From NCBI GenBank assembly GCA_964343075.1, contig CAYFGT010000007.1:1-64000 (forward strand): a stretch of DNA of 64,000 bases. Direction: 5' to 3'. A program made the position numbers and the translations under genes. Source of the DNA: UBA2588 sp964343075. GTDB lineage: Bacteria; Chloroflexota; Dehalococcoidia; Lucifugimonadales; UBA3495. The notes below the pieces were generated by a model. That model saw only the letters and a program-made list of their open reading frames with translations, did not search any database and had not been told where the DNA came from. Positions 1-7,676 of this stretch are shown piece by piece (the first letter of the stretch is position 1; each line of letters opens with the position of its first letter).

Positions 1-55
1 GCGCGCATCGTTCGGGACGATGAGGTCGTAGGTTCAAATCCTATCACCCCGACCA
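1..55 (+). tRNA. tRNA-Pro (anticodon CGG), 5' end cut by window
   Basis: This is the 3' part of a proline tRNA. The anticodon stem CATCG/CGATG (7-11 and 19-23) closes a seven-base loop TTCGGGA whose middle triplet CGG reads proline codon CCG. G follows the anticodon, as usual in tRNA-Pro. The T arm is GTAGG/CCTAT around TTCAAAT, followed by the acceptor strand CACCCCG, discriminator A and an encoded CCA at 53-55. The D arm and 5' acceptor strand lie outside the window. Confidence 0.93.
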
Positions 56-76
56 TAAGTTTAAGAGGGGTGTTTT

Positions 77-571
77 ATGAATATATTGCAACCGGTAGCT
101 CAGGAAGTAGCGGATTTGTTAAAAAGTACTCAGCAGACTTTGTCAGTTTCAGAATCTTCCGCAGGTGGATTAATCTCAGCCTGTTTGGTGTCTATACCTG
201 GTGCTTCAGATTATTATGTTGGTGGAGTTGTTGTTTATACAAGAGTCGCTCAAAAAGGATTGTTGTTAGTTCCGGATGAATCTATGGAAGGCAAGAGAGC
301 TAGTACAGAAGAATACGCTGAGTTGAACGCAAGTACCATTAGGAATACATTAAACACGGACTGGGCATTAAGCGAAACAGGAGCTAGTGGCCCGACTGGT
401 AACAGGTATGGAGATGCTTACGGCCATGCATGTATCGCTGTGTCTGGGCCAGTTTCTAAATCAATTACCATAGAAACAGGTGACCCCGATCGAGAAGGTA
501 ACATGTGGATATTCTCTCAAAAAGCCTTATCGTTACTTAAGGAATGCATAGAAGAGTCTTTAACCACATAA
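77..571 (+). CDS. CinA C-terminal-domain protein (PncC-like nicotinamide-nucleotide amidase)
   Basis: This 164-residue stand-alone protein matches the CinA C-terminal family, which deamidates nicotinamide mononucleotide in pyridine nucleotide salvage. The family AESCTGG block appears as SESSAGG near residue 26, keeping the serine nucleophile. It is followed by the GGVVVY segment and a TGASGPTG block matching the TGIAGPGG signature. AGAGGGG precedes the ATG by about six bases and decides this start over an out-of-frame GTG upstream. It lies about 20 bases after tRNA-Pro. The Lys that should follow GGVVVY is shifted by one residue, so activity is probable but not certain. A full-length CinA at 49122-50342 has lost the same catalytic residues. 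Confidence 0.82.
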   Translation: MNILQPVAQEVADLLKSTQQTLSVSESSAGGLISACLVSIPGASDYYVGGVVVYTRVAQKGLLLVPDESMEGKRASTEEYAELNASTIRNTLNTDWALSETGASGPTGNRYGDAYGHACIAVSGPVSKSITIETGDPDREGNMWIFSQKALSLLKECIEESLTT

Positions 572-1753
572 TTAATCAGCAGATACGGTTAGGTTTTTAA
601 ATTGCGGCATTACTTGTTCAGAAAACTTCTGCATCTGTTCAAGTAGTACTTTCTGGGGAGTACCCATCGGTAAGCTTACGTTGACTCTATCTAACCCTGG
701 GTACTTTTCTTCTAGAGCTTTGAGTTTTTCAACTATCAGATCTGCTGGGCCAGCCAAAAAACCACCACTTTTTTCAGCATCTTGGATAGTTGGTAAACCT
801 GCATGAGGTGCCTTGCTGGGATCACCCATATCTTCAATCTGTTGATCTGATAGGGCTCTTACTAACCGCAAAGGTCCAAACATTTTGAGATTCTCTTCGT
901 AGTAACCAGCAGCTTCAGTCAACGCTTTCTCCTTAGAATCAGCGATATAAAAATGGTATCCGATACTTAGATTTTCTCCGAGAGAAACGTTATAACCTGA
1001 TTTCTGATACGCTGTTTGGAATTTAGTGATTATTTCATCCATAGCGCCGCCTTCTGATGAGCCTCCTCCTATGATGCCTTTCATGCCATGTTTTGCCATA
1101 AAATCGAACGCCCTATCAGATGCACTTTGAATGGGTTGCCAACATTCGACAGGGGTCGATTTGGGTCTTGGGACTAAAGTTATTTCCTTAAGATCGTATC
1201 CTCTGTAAGGTACTTTGGGTGGAATGGTGTAATTCTTACCATGATGGGAAAAAGATTCGTTATTGAAGGCTTTAAATATTATCTCAACTTGTTCTTCAAA
1301 CAATTCCCTGTTGGAATCTTGATCAAGCAAAGGTGCGCCAAAAGTCTCAATTTCTCTCGTATGGTAGCCACGGCCGACCCCAAAAGTAATTCTTCCATTT
1401 GTGAGGACGTCCGCAGTGGCCCAATCTTCGGCTAATCTGAGTGGATGCCACATGGGGGCAATATTGAATCCGCACCCAATATGAATGTTTTGGGTAAGAT
1501 GTGAGAGGTGCACGCCGAGTAAGATAATGTTGGGTAAGCATTCGTAACCTTCGGGCTGGAAATGGTGTTCGGCCATCCATAATGTGTCATAGCCTGATCT
1601 GTCCATATATTTAGCAAGAGCTGTCATCTTGTCAAATGCAGTGCACAACTCGTCATTAGAAAATCTCCGGTCATTAACAGGGGTGCCTGTGTAGCCAATG
1701 TTATCCATATCTATATGTCCTGCATATAAACTATCGAATTTGGTTATAGCCAT
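572..1753 (-). CDS. LLM-class (luciferase-like) flavin-dependent oxidoreductase
   Basis: The protein has about 393 residues. It shows bacterial luciferase-like monooxygenase features: an N-terminal TLWMAEHHF segment, the GCGFNIAPMWHPLRLAEDWATAD region and VLTNGRITFGVGRGY, the core of the flavin-binding TIM barrel. Members use reduced FMN or F420 to oxygenate or dehydrogenate diverse organic substrates; the substrate here cannot be read from sequence. An upstream start would add 11 residues, but GGAGG sits seven bases before the ATG at 1753, so that start is chosen. A good sigma70-like promoter lies just upstream, so the gene is probably transcribed alone. Confidence 0.85.
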   Translation of the reverse strand: MAITKFDSLYAGHIDMDNIGYTGTPVNDRRFSNDELCTAFDKMTALAKYMDRSGYDTLWMAEHHFQPEGYECLPNIILLGVHLSHLTQNIHIGCGFNIAPMWHPLRLAEDWATADVLTNGRITFGVGRGYHTREIETFGAPLLDQDSNRELFEEQVEIIFKAFNNESFSHHGKNYTIPPKVPYRGYDLKEITLVPRPKSTPVECWQPIQSASDRAFDFMAKHGMKGIIGGGSSEGGAMDEIITKFQTAYQKSGYNVSLGENLSIGYHFYIADSKEKALTEAAGYYEENLKMFGPLRLVRALSDQQIEDMGDPSKAPHAGLPTIQDAEKSGGFLAGPADLIVEKLKALEEKYPGLDRVNVSLPMGTPQKVLLEQMQKFSEQVMPQFKNLTVSAD

Positions 1754-1784
1754 GATGTACCTCCATGAAATCCAGATTGGTCTC

Positions 1785-1812
1785 ATTGTATAAATAACAC
1801 ACTTACTGTCAA
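1785..1812 (-). promoter_or_regulatory. Sigma70-like promoter for the LLM oxidoreductase
   Basis: On the minus strand TTGACA (1812-1807) and TACAAT (1790-1785) are separated by 16 bases. The -35 is a perfect consensus and the -10 matches five of six positions. Transcription would start about 25 bases before the ATG at 1753. Confidence 0.6.
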
Positions 1813-1869
1813 TCCGTGGCTAAGGTGTTATTGTGCGAACAATCGATTATAATCTGTTTAGGAGACGCT

Positions 1870-2301
1870 ATGATTGGTCTTAACGTTTACTCTTTTATAA
1901 TGCCTGGTGTCAAACTGATTTCCAGTATTTGTATTTCTGGGATTTTAGGAGCCCTGATTGGCTGGCTGGGGATTTTTACTAACAGATCACTTGGGTATAT
2001 ATGGTCTCCAGAGATTCATTTGTTTATATACTTTGCGTTTATAGGATTTGGATCTGGATTGGGGGCATACTTGCCTTGGCTTGATGTTGAATCAAAAACA
2101 ACCAAGCGGTTTTTTATTTTGGGGATTGCTAGTGCCTTAGGCATATTAGGGGCATACTTAGGATATTTGTACGGGTTGAATTCTGCTGTCGAATGGTTAT
2201 CAATGCGTTATACAATTGACTTTAAAACTCATAGGATAGCGATATTAATTCCGGTGGTATTTATGGCCGCTATTGGCGGATATAGAGAATTAAAAGATTA
2301 A
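1870..2301 (+). CDS. Small integral membrane protein, unknown function
   Basis: I do not recognise this family. From the ATG at 1870 the protein has 143 residues and about four hydrophobic segments, with glycine-rich GALIGWLG, GFGSGLGAYL and GILGAYLGYLYG stretches typical of helix packing. It ends in a charged ELKD tail. GGAG six bases before 1870 supports this start over a longer reading from 1816. Its stop overlaps the end of the convergent MFS gene by four bases. Nothing around it suggests a function. Confidence 0.6.
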   Translation: MIGLNVYSFIMPGVKLISSICISGILGALIGWLGIFTNRSLGYIWSPEIHLFIYFAFIGFGSGLGAYLPWLDVESKTTKRFFILGIASALGILGAYLGYLYGLNSAVEWLSMRYTIDFKTHRIAILIPVVFMAAIGGYRELKD

Positions 2302-3554
2302 TCAAAATCTTTTGTTTTGCGATTGAATAATGATAATGCTATCCCTAATCCAATTAATATACCCCCATTTATGATTAAAGCTACCCGACTACTTAAGAGG
2401 TTCCCAAGATAAGCAACTTCTAGATGCCCTGCCGGGCCTATCCCAACTCCCACGACCCAAGTCCCCATTGCCTTCCCACGTTCATCTGTTTCTGTTATAG
2501 ATTGCATCAGGGTCTGGTGCACAATATCTGTTGCTCCAGAAATAAGATTGATGGTAAATACAGCGAGTACCATGAATATTAGGGTAGAGCTATGCGCTAA
2601 CATGAGTTCTCCAACACCAAACCCTATAATAAGCAAGGAAATCATTTTCATACTTCCTGTTTTTGTCTGAGTAGACACGATCATAAAAATACTGAAAATT
2701 CCTCCTAGGTGTTTTGTTGCATTCAAAACACCTAGAGTGAAGCCTCCTGCTTCAAGAGTTTCAGCCACAAGTACTGGTAAAAGAACCTGGTATGAGAACC
2801 CAAATAATTCTGTTAGTGTGCATGATATGAATAGAACTTGTAACTGTTTGTTATTTTTTAAAAGTAGGAAATAGCTGATTAAATTCGTTATAGGTGCTTG
2901 TGATTGGTGAGGTGCTGAGGATCGTGGGGTTCGGTGCATTTGAGAAGCAACCACAGCACTAATAACATAAGCTCCCCCCATGATATAGAATCCGGCACTT
3001 GCGTTGAATTGAGCTATTAAAAATCCTCCTGCTAGAGCGCCAGCAATTGCTCCTATTTTGGACGCGAGATTTATTAATGCTATACCATTTAGCGCTGATT
3101 GGTGTTCATTTATTTGATACGCGTAAGCACTCCTTGTGGTTAGTTGCACAGAATCTATTGAGCCCAATGCCAATGCCAATGCACTAAGTCCTACCATACT
3201 GAAAGGAACAGATTGATTGATCGTAGCTACAGCTAAGGAAATAATAGCTAAGAGCGTCGAAGTGAATATTATTAGAAACTTGCGGTCAATTATGTCAGAC
3301 AAAATACCTGCGATCATACCTCCAACGACGAAAGGTACTTGCCTTAAAGCAAAAATTAAGCCTACAAATACAATGGATTCACTTATATCATAAGAGATCC
3401 ATCCCAAGAGCACTTGTTGTATCCCTACAGACATGTGAGCAGCGACAGAAGAAGTCCATAACATTCTAAAATTATGAGACCTAAAGGTCTGGATACTTTG
3501 ATGATAAATGTTCAAATTTTTATTCTCATACCGATTGGTATCGAAGTGTAACAT
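2298..3554 (-). CDS. Major facilitator superfamily transporter (MFS_3/EntS-like exporter)
   Basis: This is a roughly 418-residue, 12-helix transporter. After a short cytoplasmic leader comes FRSHNFRMLW, the usual entry to helix 1 in MFS_3 exporters. GILSDIIDRKFLII is the loop 2-3 MFS signature (G-x3-D-x2-R-R/K type). GKAMGTWVVGVGIGPAGH is the late glycine-rich part. Substrate is unknown; relatives export siderophores, drugs or small metabolites. The open frame extends to 3887, but that would overlap the divergent PAC2 gene by 260 bases and add about 110 residues unlike any MFS leader. I therefore place the start at the ATG at 3554. No clear ribosome-binding site marks it, so ATGs at 3608 or 3620 remain possible. 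Confidence 0.78.
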   Translation of the reverse strand: MLHFDTNRYENKNLNIYHQSIQTFRSHNFRMLWTSSVAAHMSVGIQQVLLGWISYDISESIVFVGLIFALRQVPFVVGGMIAGILSDIIDRKFLIIFTSTLLAIISLAVATINQSVPFSMVGLSALALALGSIDSVQLTTRSAYAYQINEHQSALNGIALINLASKIGAIAGALAGGFLIAQFNASAGFYIMGGAYVISAVVASQMHRTPRSSAPHQSQAPITNLISYFLLLKNNKQLQVLFISCTLTELFGFSYQVLLPVLVAETLEAGGFTLGVLNATKHLGGIFSIFMIVSTQTKTGSMKMISLLIIGFGVGELMLAHSSTLIFMVLAVFTINLISGATDIVHQTLMQSITETDERGKAMGTWVVGVGIGPAGHLEVAYLGNLLSSRVALIINGGILIGLGIALSLFNRKTKDFD

Positions 3555-3569
3555 ATGCTTGGTGAGTTC

Positions 3570-3598
3570 TTGACATATTGAAGATTCCAACTTGAAAT
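3570..3598 (+). promoter_or_regulatory. Possible promoter for the PAC2-family gene
   Basis: TTGACA at 3570-3575 is a perfect -35 box. Seventeen bases later TGAAAT (3593-3598) is only a weak -10. Position fits a leader of about 20 bases before the ATG at 3627. Confidence 0.35.
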
Positions 3599-3626
3599 GG
3601 TGAAACATTTCTGGCAACATGTGTGA

Positions 3627-4526
3627 ATGGATATAGGCGCTTTTAAAATTCAAGAAGATATTGCCGATATTAAGAACCCTTATATGGTAGCAATGATTAA
3701 GCCGTGGGTAGATGTGGGCAAGGTTGGAACGTTGACGTTGAATCGTATAGAACGGTTCTTTGGAGCTACAGAAATAGGAGAGCTCGCAAGACCGGGAAAG
3801 TTTTTTGACTTTACTCGATATAGACCGAATATGCGATTTGTCCAAGGCAAGCGCACTATGCGTATACCGAATAGTTTCGTAAAGCATGGCAAATCAGAAT
3901 CTGGTCAAGATTATATATTCCTGCATCTGTTTGAACCTCACTCCAACGGAGAAGAATACGTGGAATCCATATTAGATATTGTCAAACATTTTGAGGTAAA
4001 GAGATATTGTAGAGTTGGAGCTATGTATGATGCAGTTCCGCATACACGTCCGATATTGATTACGGGCTCGATTGGCGAGGTTAATCAACTCAGAGAAGTA
4101 GAAAATCTGAGATTGAGACAGAGCAGTTATCAAGGACCGACCACCATTATGAACTTGTTAGCTGTAGGCATAGATGATTTGGAAATAGAAACATTAAATT
4201 TCATGGCTCATCTTCCCCAATATGCTCAATTAGAAGAAGACTATAGTGGTGTATCCAGGATGATAGAGGTATTGTCTTCTGTGTACGCCGACATCCCAAA
4301 AGATCTATCCCCTATAAGAAGAGGACAGCGCCAATATAGGGAACTCACTAAGGCCGTAGAGAATAATTCAGAATTGAAAGGTTTGATTGAACAAATGGAA
4401 TCAATGTATGATGCAGACAGGCAATCAGAACAAGATGATGCGAAAATCGAGGACTCTGCAAGCCTATCCCCAGAGATAGAAAGCTTCTTGGACGAGATTG
4501 GGCAACAGCTGGAAGATGATAAGTAA
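3627..4526 (+). CDS. PAC2-family protein (proteasome assembly chaperone 2 fold)
   Basis: The 299-residue protein resembles the bacterial PAC2 (DUF75) family. The N-terminal block runs MIKPWVDVGKVGTLTLNRIE and is followed by FFDFTRYRP, an R/T-rich strand, and YIFLHLFEPHSNGEEYVESIL, which follows the PAC2 order. A GPTTIMNLL segment and a mobile acidic C-terminal tail of about 50 residues complete it. Biochemical function of the bacterial members is unsettled. It is a single gene between a divergent MFS transporter and tRNA-Met. The start lacks an obvious Shine-Dalgarno sequence, so an alternative initiation codon slightly downstream is possible. Confidence 0.72.
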   Translation: MDIGAFKIQEDIADIKNPYMVAMIKPWVDVGKVGTLTLNRIERFFGATEIGELARPGKFFDFTRYRPNMRFVQGKRTMRIPNSFVKHGKSESGQDYIFLHLFEPHSNGEEYVESILDIVKHFEVKRYCRVGAMYDAVPHTRPILITGSIGEVNQLREVENLRLRQSSYQGPTTIMNLLAVGIDDLEIETLNFMAHLPQYAQLEEDYSGVSRMIEVLSSVYADIPKDLSPIRRGQRQYRELTKAVENNSELKGLIEQMESMYDADRQSEQDDAKIEDSASLSPEIESFLDEIGQQLEDDK

Positions 4527-4541
4527 TAGTCTAGTTAGGCT

Positions 4542-4618
4542 TGGTAGCGCGGGAGGGACTCGAACCCCCGACCTATGGATTATGATTCCACCGCTCTAAC
4601 CAGCTGAGCTACCGCGCC
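4542..4618 (-). tRNA. tRNA-Met (anticodon CAT), probably elongator
   Basis: Read on the minus strand, this is a complete cloverleaf. The acceptor GGCGCGG (from 4618) pairs with CCGCGCT, leaving a G-U pair at the end. The D arm is GCTC/GAGC. The anticodon stem GTGGA/TCCAT holds the loop ATCATAA with CAT. The T arm carries TTCGAGT, then discriminator A and encoded CCA (4544-4542). The anticodon stem lacks the GGG/CCC pairs of initiators. CAT could also belong to an Ile tRNA modified with lysidine; the body matches elongator Met better. Confidence 0.93.
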
Positions 4619-4680
4619 AAGATAGATGTTAATACACCCGATCCAACAATTGATGTTACCCTTGCTATTTGTAACTGTCA

Positions 4681-5043
4681 ATGAAATATATAGATTTTCC
4701 CCTTGGGTTTATCATGTTTAATCAATCAGATATTGTTCAAGATATTCATGCAATCATAAGAAAGATAATCTGCAATCATGTAGACATTCCGGAGTTTGTA
4801 TCAGGTTCAGGGATTTACGGACTGGAGATACTGCATAATGTAGTAGATTTGGGTTGTGTAATGGTTGATCATGTTGGCCAACTAAAATTAGTTAATATCA
4901 ACATGTTGCGTATGGTGTCGCCTGAAATTGGTGTTAATAACTCTTTGAATATGGAGGATTTGGACGTAGGGCTAGACTATATGGTTATTCTTTTTGCCTC
5001 GTTGGTAAAACAATTATCTGAATCAAAACTTCTAAACATATAA
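4681..5043 (+). CDS. Hypothetical protein, unrecognised
   Basis: This open frame of 120 residues lies between tRNA-Met and the RNase HI-MoaC gene. ATGs at 4681 and 4714 are both possible and neither has a clear ribosome-binding site. The predicted chain alternates amphipathic helices (IVQDIHAIIRKIICNHV, LEILHNVVDLGCVMVDHV). The spacing is faintly reminiscent of acyl carrier proteins, but the DSL serine is absent, so I assign no function. No transmembrane segment is convincing. It may be a real orphan gene or a chance open frame. Confidence 0.4.
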   Translation: MKYIDFPLGFIMFNQSDIVQDIHAIIRKIICNHVDIPEFVSGSGIYGLEILHNVVDLGCVMVDHVGQLKLVNINMLRMVSPEIGVNNSLNMEDLDVGLDYMVILFASLVKQLSESKLLNI

Positions 5044-5058
5044 TAGCTACATAATTAT

Positions 5059-5970
5059 TTATGACAAGTCAAAGGTGCCGCTGCGCCCACCGGATTTCTG
5101 AACTACCTTTATGTTGGATATTATCATTTGTCTGTCTGATGCTTTAGCCATATCGTATATTGTAAGTGCAGCAACACTTACTGCTGTCAGGGCTTCCATT
5201 TCAACTCCTGTTTTGGCAGAGGTTTTAGCGAACCCTTCTATGATTATGGAACTTGTTGGTTCATCAATTTTCAGGTCGACTTCAATTTTTTCTAAAGGAA
5301 GAGGATGGCATAATGGTATCAAGTCTGATGTCTTTTTCGCGCCCATGATTCCTGCTAGCTGCGCTATAGTGAATACATCTCCTTTTTTTAACAATCCTTC
5401 TTTGATCAAGTTTAGGGTGTGGGAAGACATTGTTATGGTTCCTGTTGCCTTGGCCTCACGTGTGGTGACATCTTTGTCTGCAACATCTACCATACTTGCA
5501 TTACCTGCTTCATCAATATGGGTTAATTGGTTGTTTTGTTCTTCGGTCACTTCCACCTCTCCTTTACTTGCAGCCTCAGCAGCTGAGTATGCAAGCTTGT
5601 CTGCTAATTCATTACCTTCGTTTCCTGAATGGCCTTTGACCCAGTGCCATATCAAGTGGTGTCTTTTGGCTTCAGCATCGAGCATATCCCATAAATCTTT
5701 ATTGACATTTCGTTTCCAGTTTTTTGTCATTGAATTGATTACATAACTGCTGTCAGAGAATATATCTATGCTCGTGCTTGTTTCTATAGCTTTGAGCCCT
5801 TCGATAACAGCTGTTATTTCCATTTGGTTATTGGTGGTATTTCTAGAGCCACCAGATAATTGCTTGATGATGATGTTGTCAGAATAAATTACTACTCCCC
5901 AGCCTCCAGGGCCTGGATTCCCTTTGCATGAGCCGTCAGTGTAGATTTGTAGGTTTGATGAAGGCTGCAT
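5059..5970 (-). CDS. Fusion of ribonuclease HI and cyclic pyranopterin monophosphate synthase (RnhA-MoaC)
   Basis: A single uninterrupted 303-residue frame carries two complete enzymes. Residues 6-140 are RNase HI, with the catalytic set D12 (IYTDGSC), E51 (QMEIT), D73 (FSDSSY), H114 (KGHSGNEGN) and D124 (ELADK); it cleaves RNA in RNA-DNA hybrids. Residues 149-303 are MoaC, second enzyme of molybdopterin synthesis, with LIPLCHPL (217-224), KTGVEMEALT (253-262) and YDMAKA (D273, K276). A linker of about 15 residues joins them. The ATG at 5970 follows GGAGG provided by the last codons of moaA; a longer frame to 6042 overlaps moaA and is rejected. Both active sites look intact. moaA-moaC coupling explains the second half; the RNase HI half has no evident link to cofactor synthesis. 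Confidence 0.92.
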   Translation of the reverse strand: MQPSSNLQIYTDGSCKGNPGPGGWGVVIYSDNIIIKQLSGGSRNTTNNQMEITAVIEGLKAIETSTSIDIFSDSSYVINSMTKNWKRNVNKDLWDMLDAEAKRHHLIWHWVKGHSGNEGNELADKLAYSAAEAASKGEVEVTEEQNNQLTHIDEAGNASMVDVADKDVTTREAKATGTITMSSHTLNLIKEGLLKKGDVFTIAQLAGIMGAKKTSDLIPLCHPLPLEKIEVDLKIDEPTSSIIIEGFAKTSAKTGVEMEALTAVSVAALTIYDMAKASDRQMIISNIKVVQKSGGRSGTFDLS

Positions 5971-5971
5971 A

Positions 5972-6988
5972 TTAACCTCCAATGTGGAACATTTCGATTT
6001 TGTTATTAGTGTTAGTAGCCTTGCGGCCAGAAGTTCTTTCAACAGAGTACTGGTCGGTTCTAAGGCTCCAAGTTTTATTTATCAATTCTATGAGTTCGGA
6101 GTCTGTTGCTCCAGATCTCATTGGAGTTTTGAGATCGACGCCCCCCTCAGCAAACAAACAGGTTACTAATTTCCCGTCGGTGCTAAGCCGAGCTCTTGAA
6201 CACTGACCACAGAAGGGCTGGGTAACAGAAGAGATAAAACCTATTTCCCCTGTTCCGTCTGAATACCTATACCTGTCTGCTACTTCTTCGGGGTAGTTCT
6301 TGTTCATGGGTTCAATATCCAACTCTTGCTTGATAATATCTACTACTTCTCGTGAAGGTACTACTTGCTTGTAATCCCACTGGTTTTGGTTGCCTACATC
6401 CATATATTCAATGAAACGCAGGATTAAATTATTATCTTTACAGTACCTGGCGAGATCTATAATAGTGTGTTCATTGACCCCTTTTTGAACTACGCAGTTT
6501 ATTTTTATGGGATTAAAGCCAGCATTTTTTGCAGAGGAAATCCCTGCCAATACTTTATCGACCGAGAATCCGACTCCATTCATATGTTTGAATACATCAT
6601 TATCCAAGGAATCCAGGCTAATTGTGATTCGTTTAAGTCCTGCTTCTTTAAGCGCATGCGCTTGTTTGGGGAGTAAATAGGCGTTAGTCGTTAGGGCTAA
6701 GTCATTCATGCCATCTAAGGAAGTAAGCATTTCGATTAGTTGGTTGACGTTTGTTCGAAGTAACGGTTCGCCGCCAGTTATCCTCAATTTGCTGACCCCT
6801 AGTTCCGTAAAAATCCGGGCAAGCCTTGTTATTTCTTCGAACGTTAGGATGTCGTGTTTAGGTAGGAATTTATAAGCAACTCCGAATGTTTCTTTAGGCA
6901 TGCAGTAAGGACACCTGAAATTACACTTATCAGTGATCGATATTCTTAGGTCTTTTAATGGTCGTTTAAATGTATCGGTTATATACAT
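5972..6988 (-). CDS. moaA: GTP 3',8-cyclase (molybdenum cofactor biosynthesis protein A)
   Basis: This radical SAM enzyme converts GTP to 3',8-cyclo-GTP, the first step of molybdopterin synthesis; MoaC, encoded directly downstream, takes the next step. The SAM cluster motif is C22-x3-C26-x2-C29. ITGGEPLLR follows. The C-terminal second 4Fe-4S cluster is seen in FCGQCSR plus the cysteine of LVTCLF. The chain ends in the conserved Gly-Gly tail. The ATG at 6988 gives the usual short leader before DLRISITDKCN; a GTG at 7033 would add 15 unsupported residues. The stop codon lies one base before the start of the RnhA-MoaC gene, so the two are translationally coupled. Confidence 0.95.
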   Translation of the reverse strand: MYITDTFKRPLKDLRISITDKCNFRCPYCMPKETFGVAYKFLPKHDILTFEEITRLARIFTELGVSKLRITGGEPLLRTNVNQLIEMLTSLDGMNDLALTTNAYLLPKQAHALKEAGLKRITISLDSLDNDVFKHMNGVGFSVDKVLAGISSAKNAGFNPIKINCVVQKGVNEHTIIDLARYCKDNNLILRFIEYMDVGNQNQWDYKQVVPSREVVDIIKQELDIEPMNKNYPEEVADRYRYSDGTGEIGFISSVTQPFCGQCSRARLSTDGKLVTCLFAEGGVDLKTPMRSGATDSELIELINKTWSLRTDQYSVERTSGRKATNTNNKIEMFHIGG

Positions 6989-7050
6989 ACTATTCAGATT
7001 GAGTTGATTAGTGCTCTGAGAATGCAGTAACACCTCTTAATTATACAGGA

Positions 7051-7650
7051 TTAAAGTATTTCTAGTCTCTCGATGAGTAGTTTTATTTTTCTTAAGGCGT
7101 CAGCTCGGTGGCTAATCAGGTTCTTAACATTGGAAGGAAGCTCTGCCATCGTTTTGTTTAAGCTTGGTAACATGAATATAGGATCATAGCCAAATCCGTA
7201 GTCTCCCTGGGAAATATTGGTTATTATTCCACTTATCCCTCCAATTCCTATAATTGGGGCTGAAGCTAATCCAATTATTGAGATGCAGCAAACAAATCTT
7301 GCCTGCCTCTCGTGGCTGGGAATTTTTGCGAGTTTCGTTAATATGAGTTGGCATCGTTCTTGGTCGGTTAACTTATCGCCTCCATATCGGGCTGAGTAGA
7401 TTCCAGGGTCACCGCCTAGAGAATCGATTTCAAGCCCAGAATCATCAGCTAAACAAGGTACTCCAGTTAGTTTGTAACCGTGGGTGCTTTTAATCAGTGA
7501 GTTTTCTGCAAATGTGGCCCCGGATTCTTCTGCTTGGTCCTGTATCCCGAGGTCTGTTAGGGATAATAAATTGTATCCCAGTGGAGAGAGCAGGGTACGA
7601 TATTCTTCTAATTTGCCCAAATTCTGTGTTGCTATGAGTAGTTTTTTCAT
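7051..7650 (-). CDS. rdgB: XTP/dITP diphosphatase (Ham1/RdgB family)
   Basis: The 199-residue protein removes non-canonical purine nucleoside triphosphates such as XTP and dITP from the nucleotide pool. Family motifs are the N-terminal TQNLGK (residues 8-13, matching T/SxNxxK), CLADDSGLEIDSLGG, the GIYSARY block, GYGFGYDPIF (here DYGFGYDPIF) and the terminal SHRADAL. The ATG at 7650 starts MKKLLIATQN, the usual N terminus, and is preferred to an upstream start at 7665. It follows the CoA transferase with a 26-base gap on the same strand and may share its transcript. Confidence 0.94.
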   Translation of the reverse strand: MKKLLIATQNLGKLEEYRTLLSPLGYNLLSLTDLGIQDQAEESGATFAENSLIKSTHGYKLTGVPCLADDSGLEIDSLGGDPGIYSARYGGDKLTDQERCQLILTKLAKIPSHERQARFVCCISIIGLASAPIIGIGGISGIITNISQGDYGFGYDPIFMLPSLNKTMAELPSNVKNLISHRADALRKIKLLIERLEIL

Positions 7651-7676
7651 TGACCGCTGTTGCAATTATGAATGCA

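Noticed and set aside
2298..3887. A 529-residue MFS protein using the whole open frame.
   Set aside because: The N-terminal 110 residues lie antisense over the PAC2 gene and resemble no transporter leader.
4681..5043. Acyl carrier protein.
   Set aside because: Helix spacing is faintly similar, but the DSL serine that carries the phosphopantetheine is missing and the match is too weak to name.
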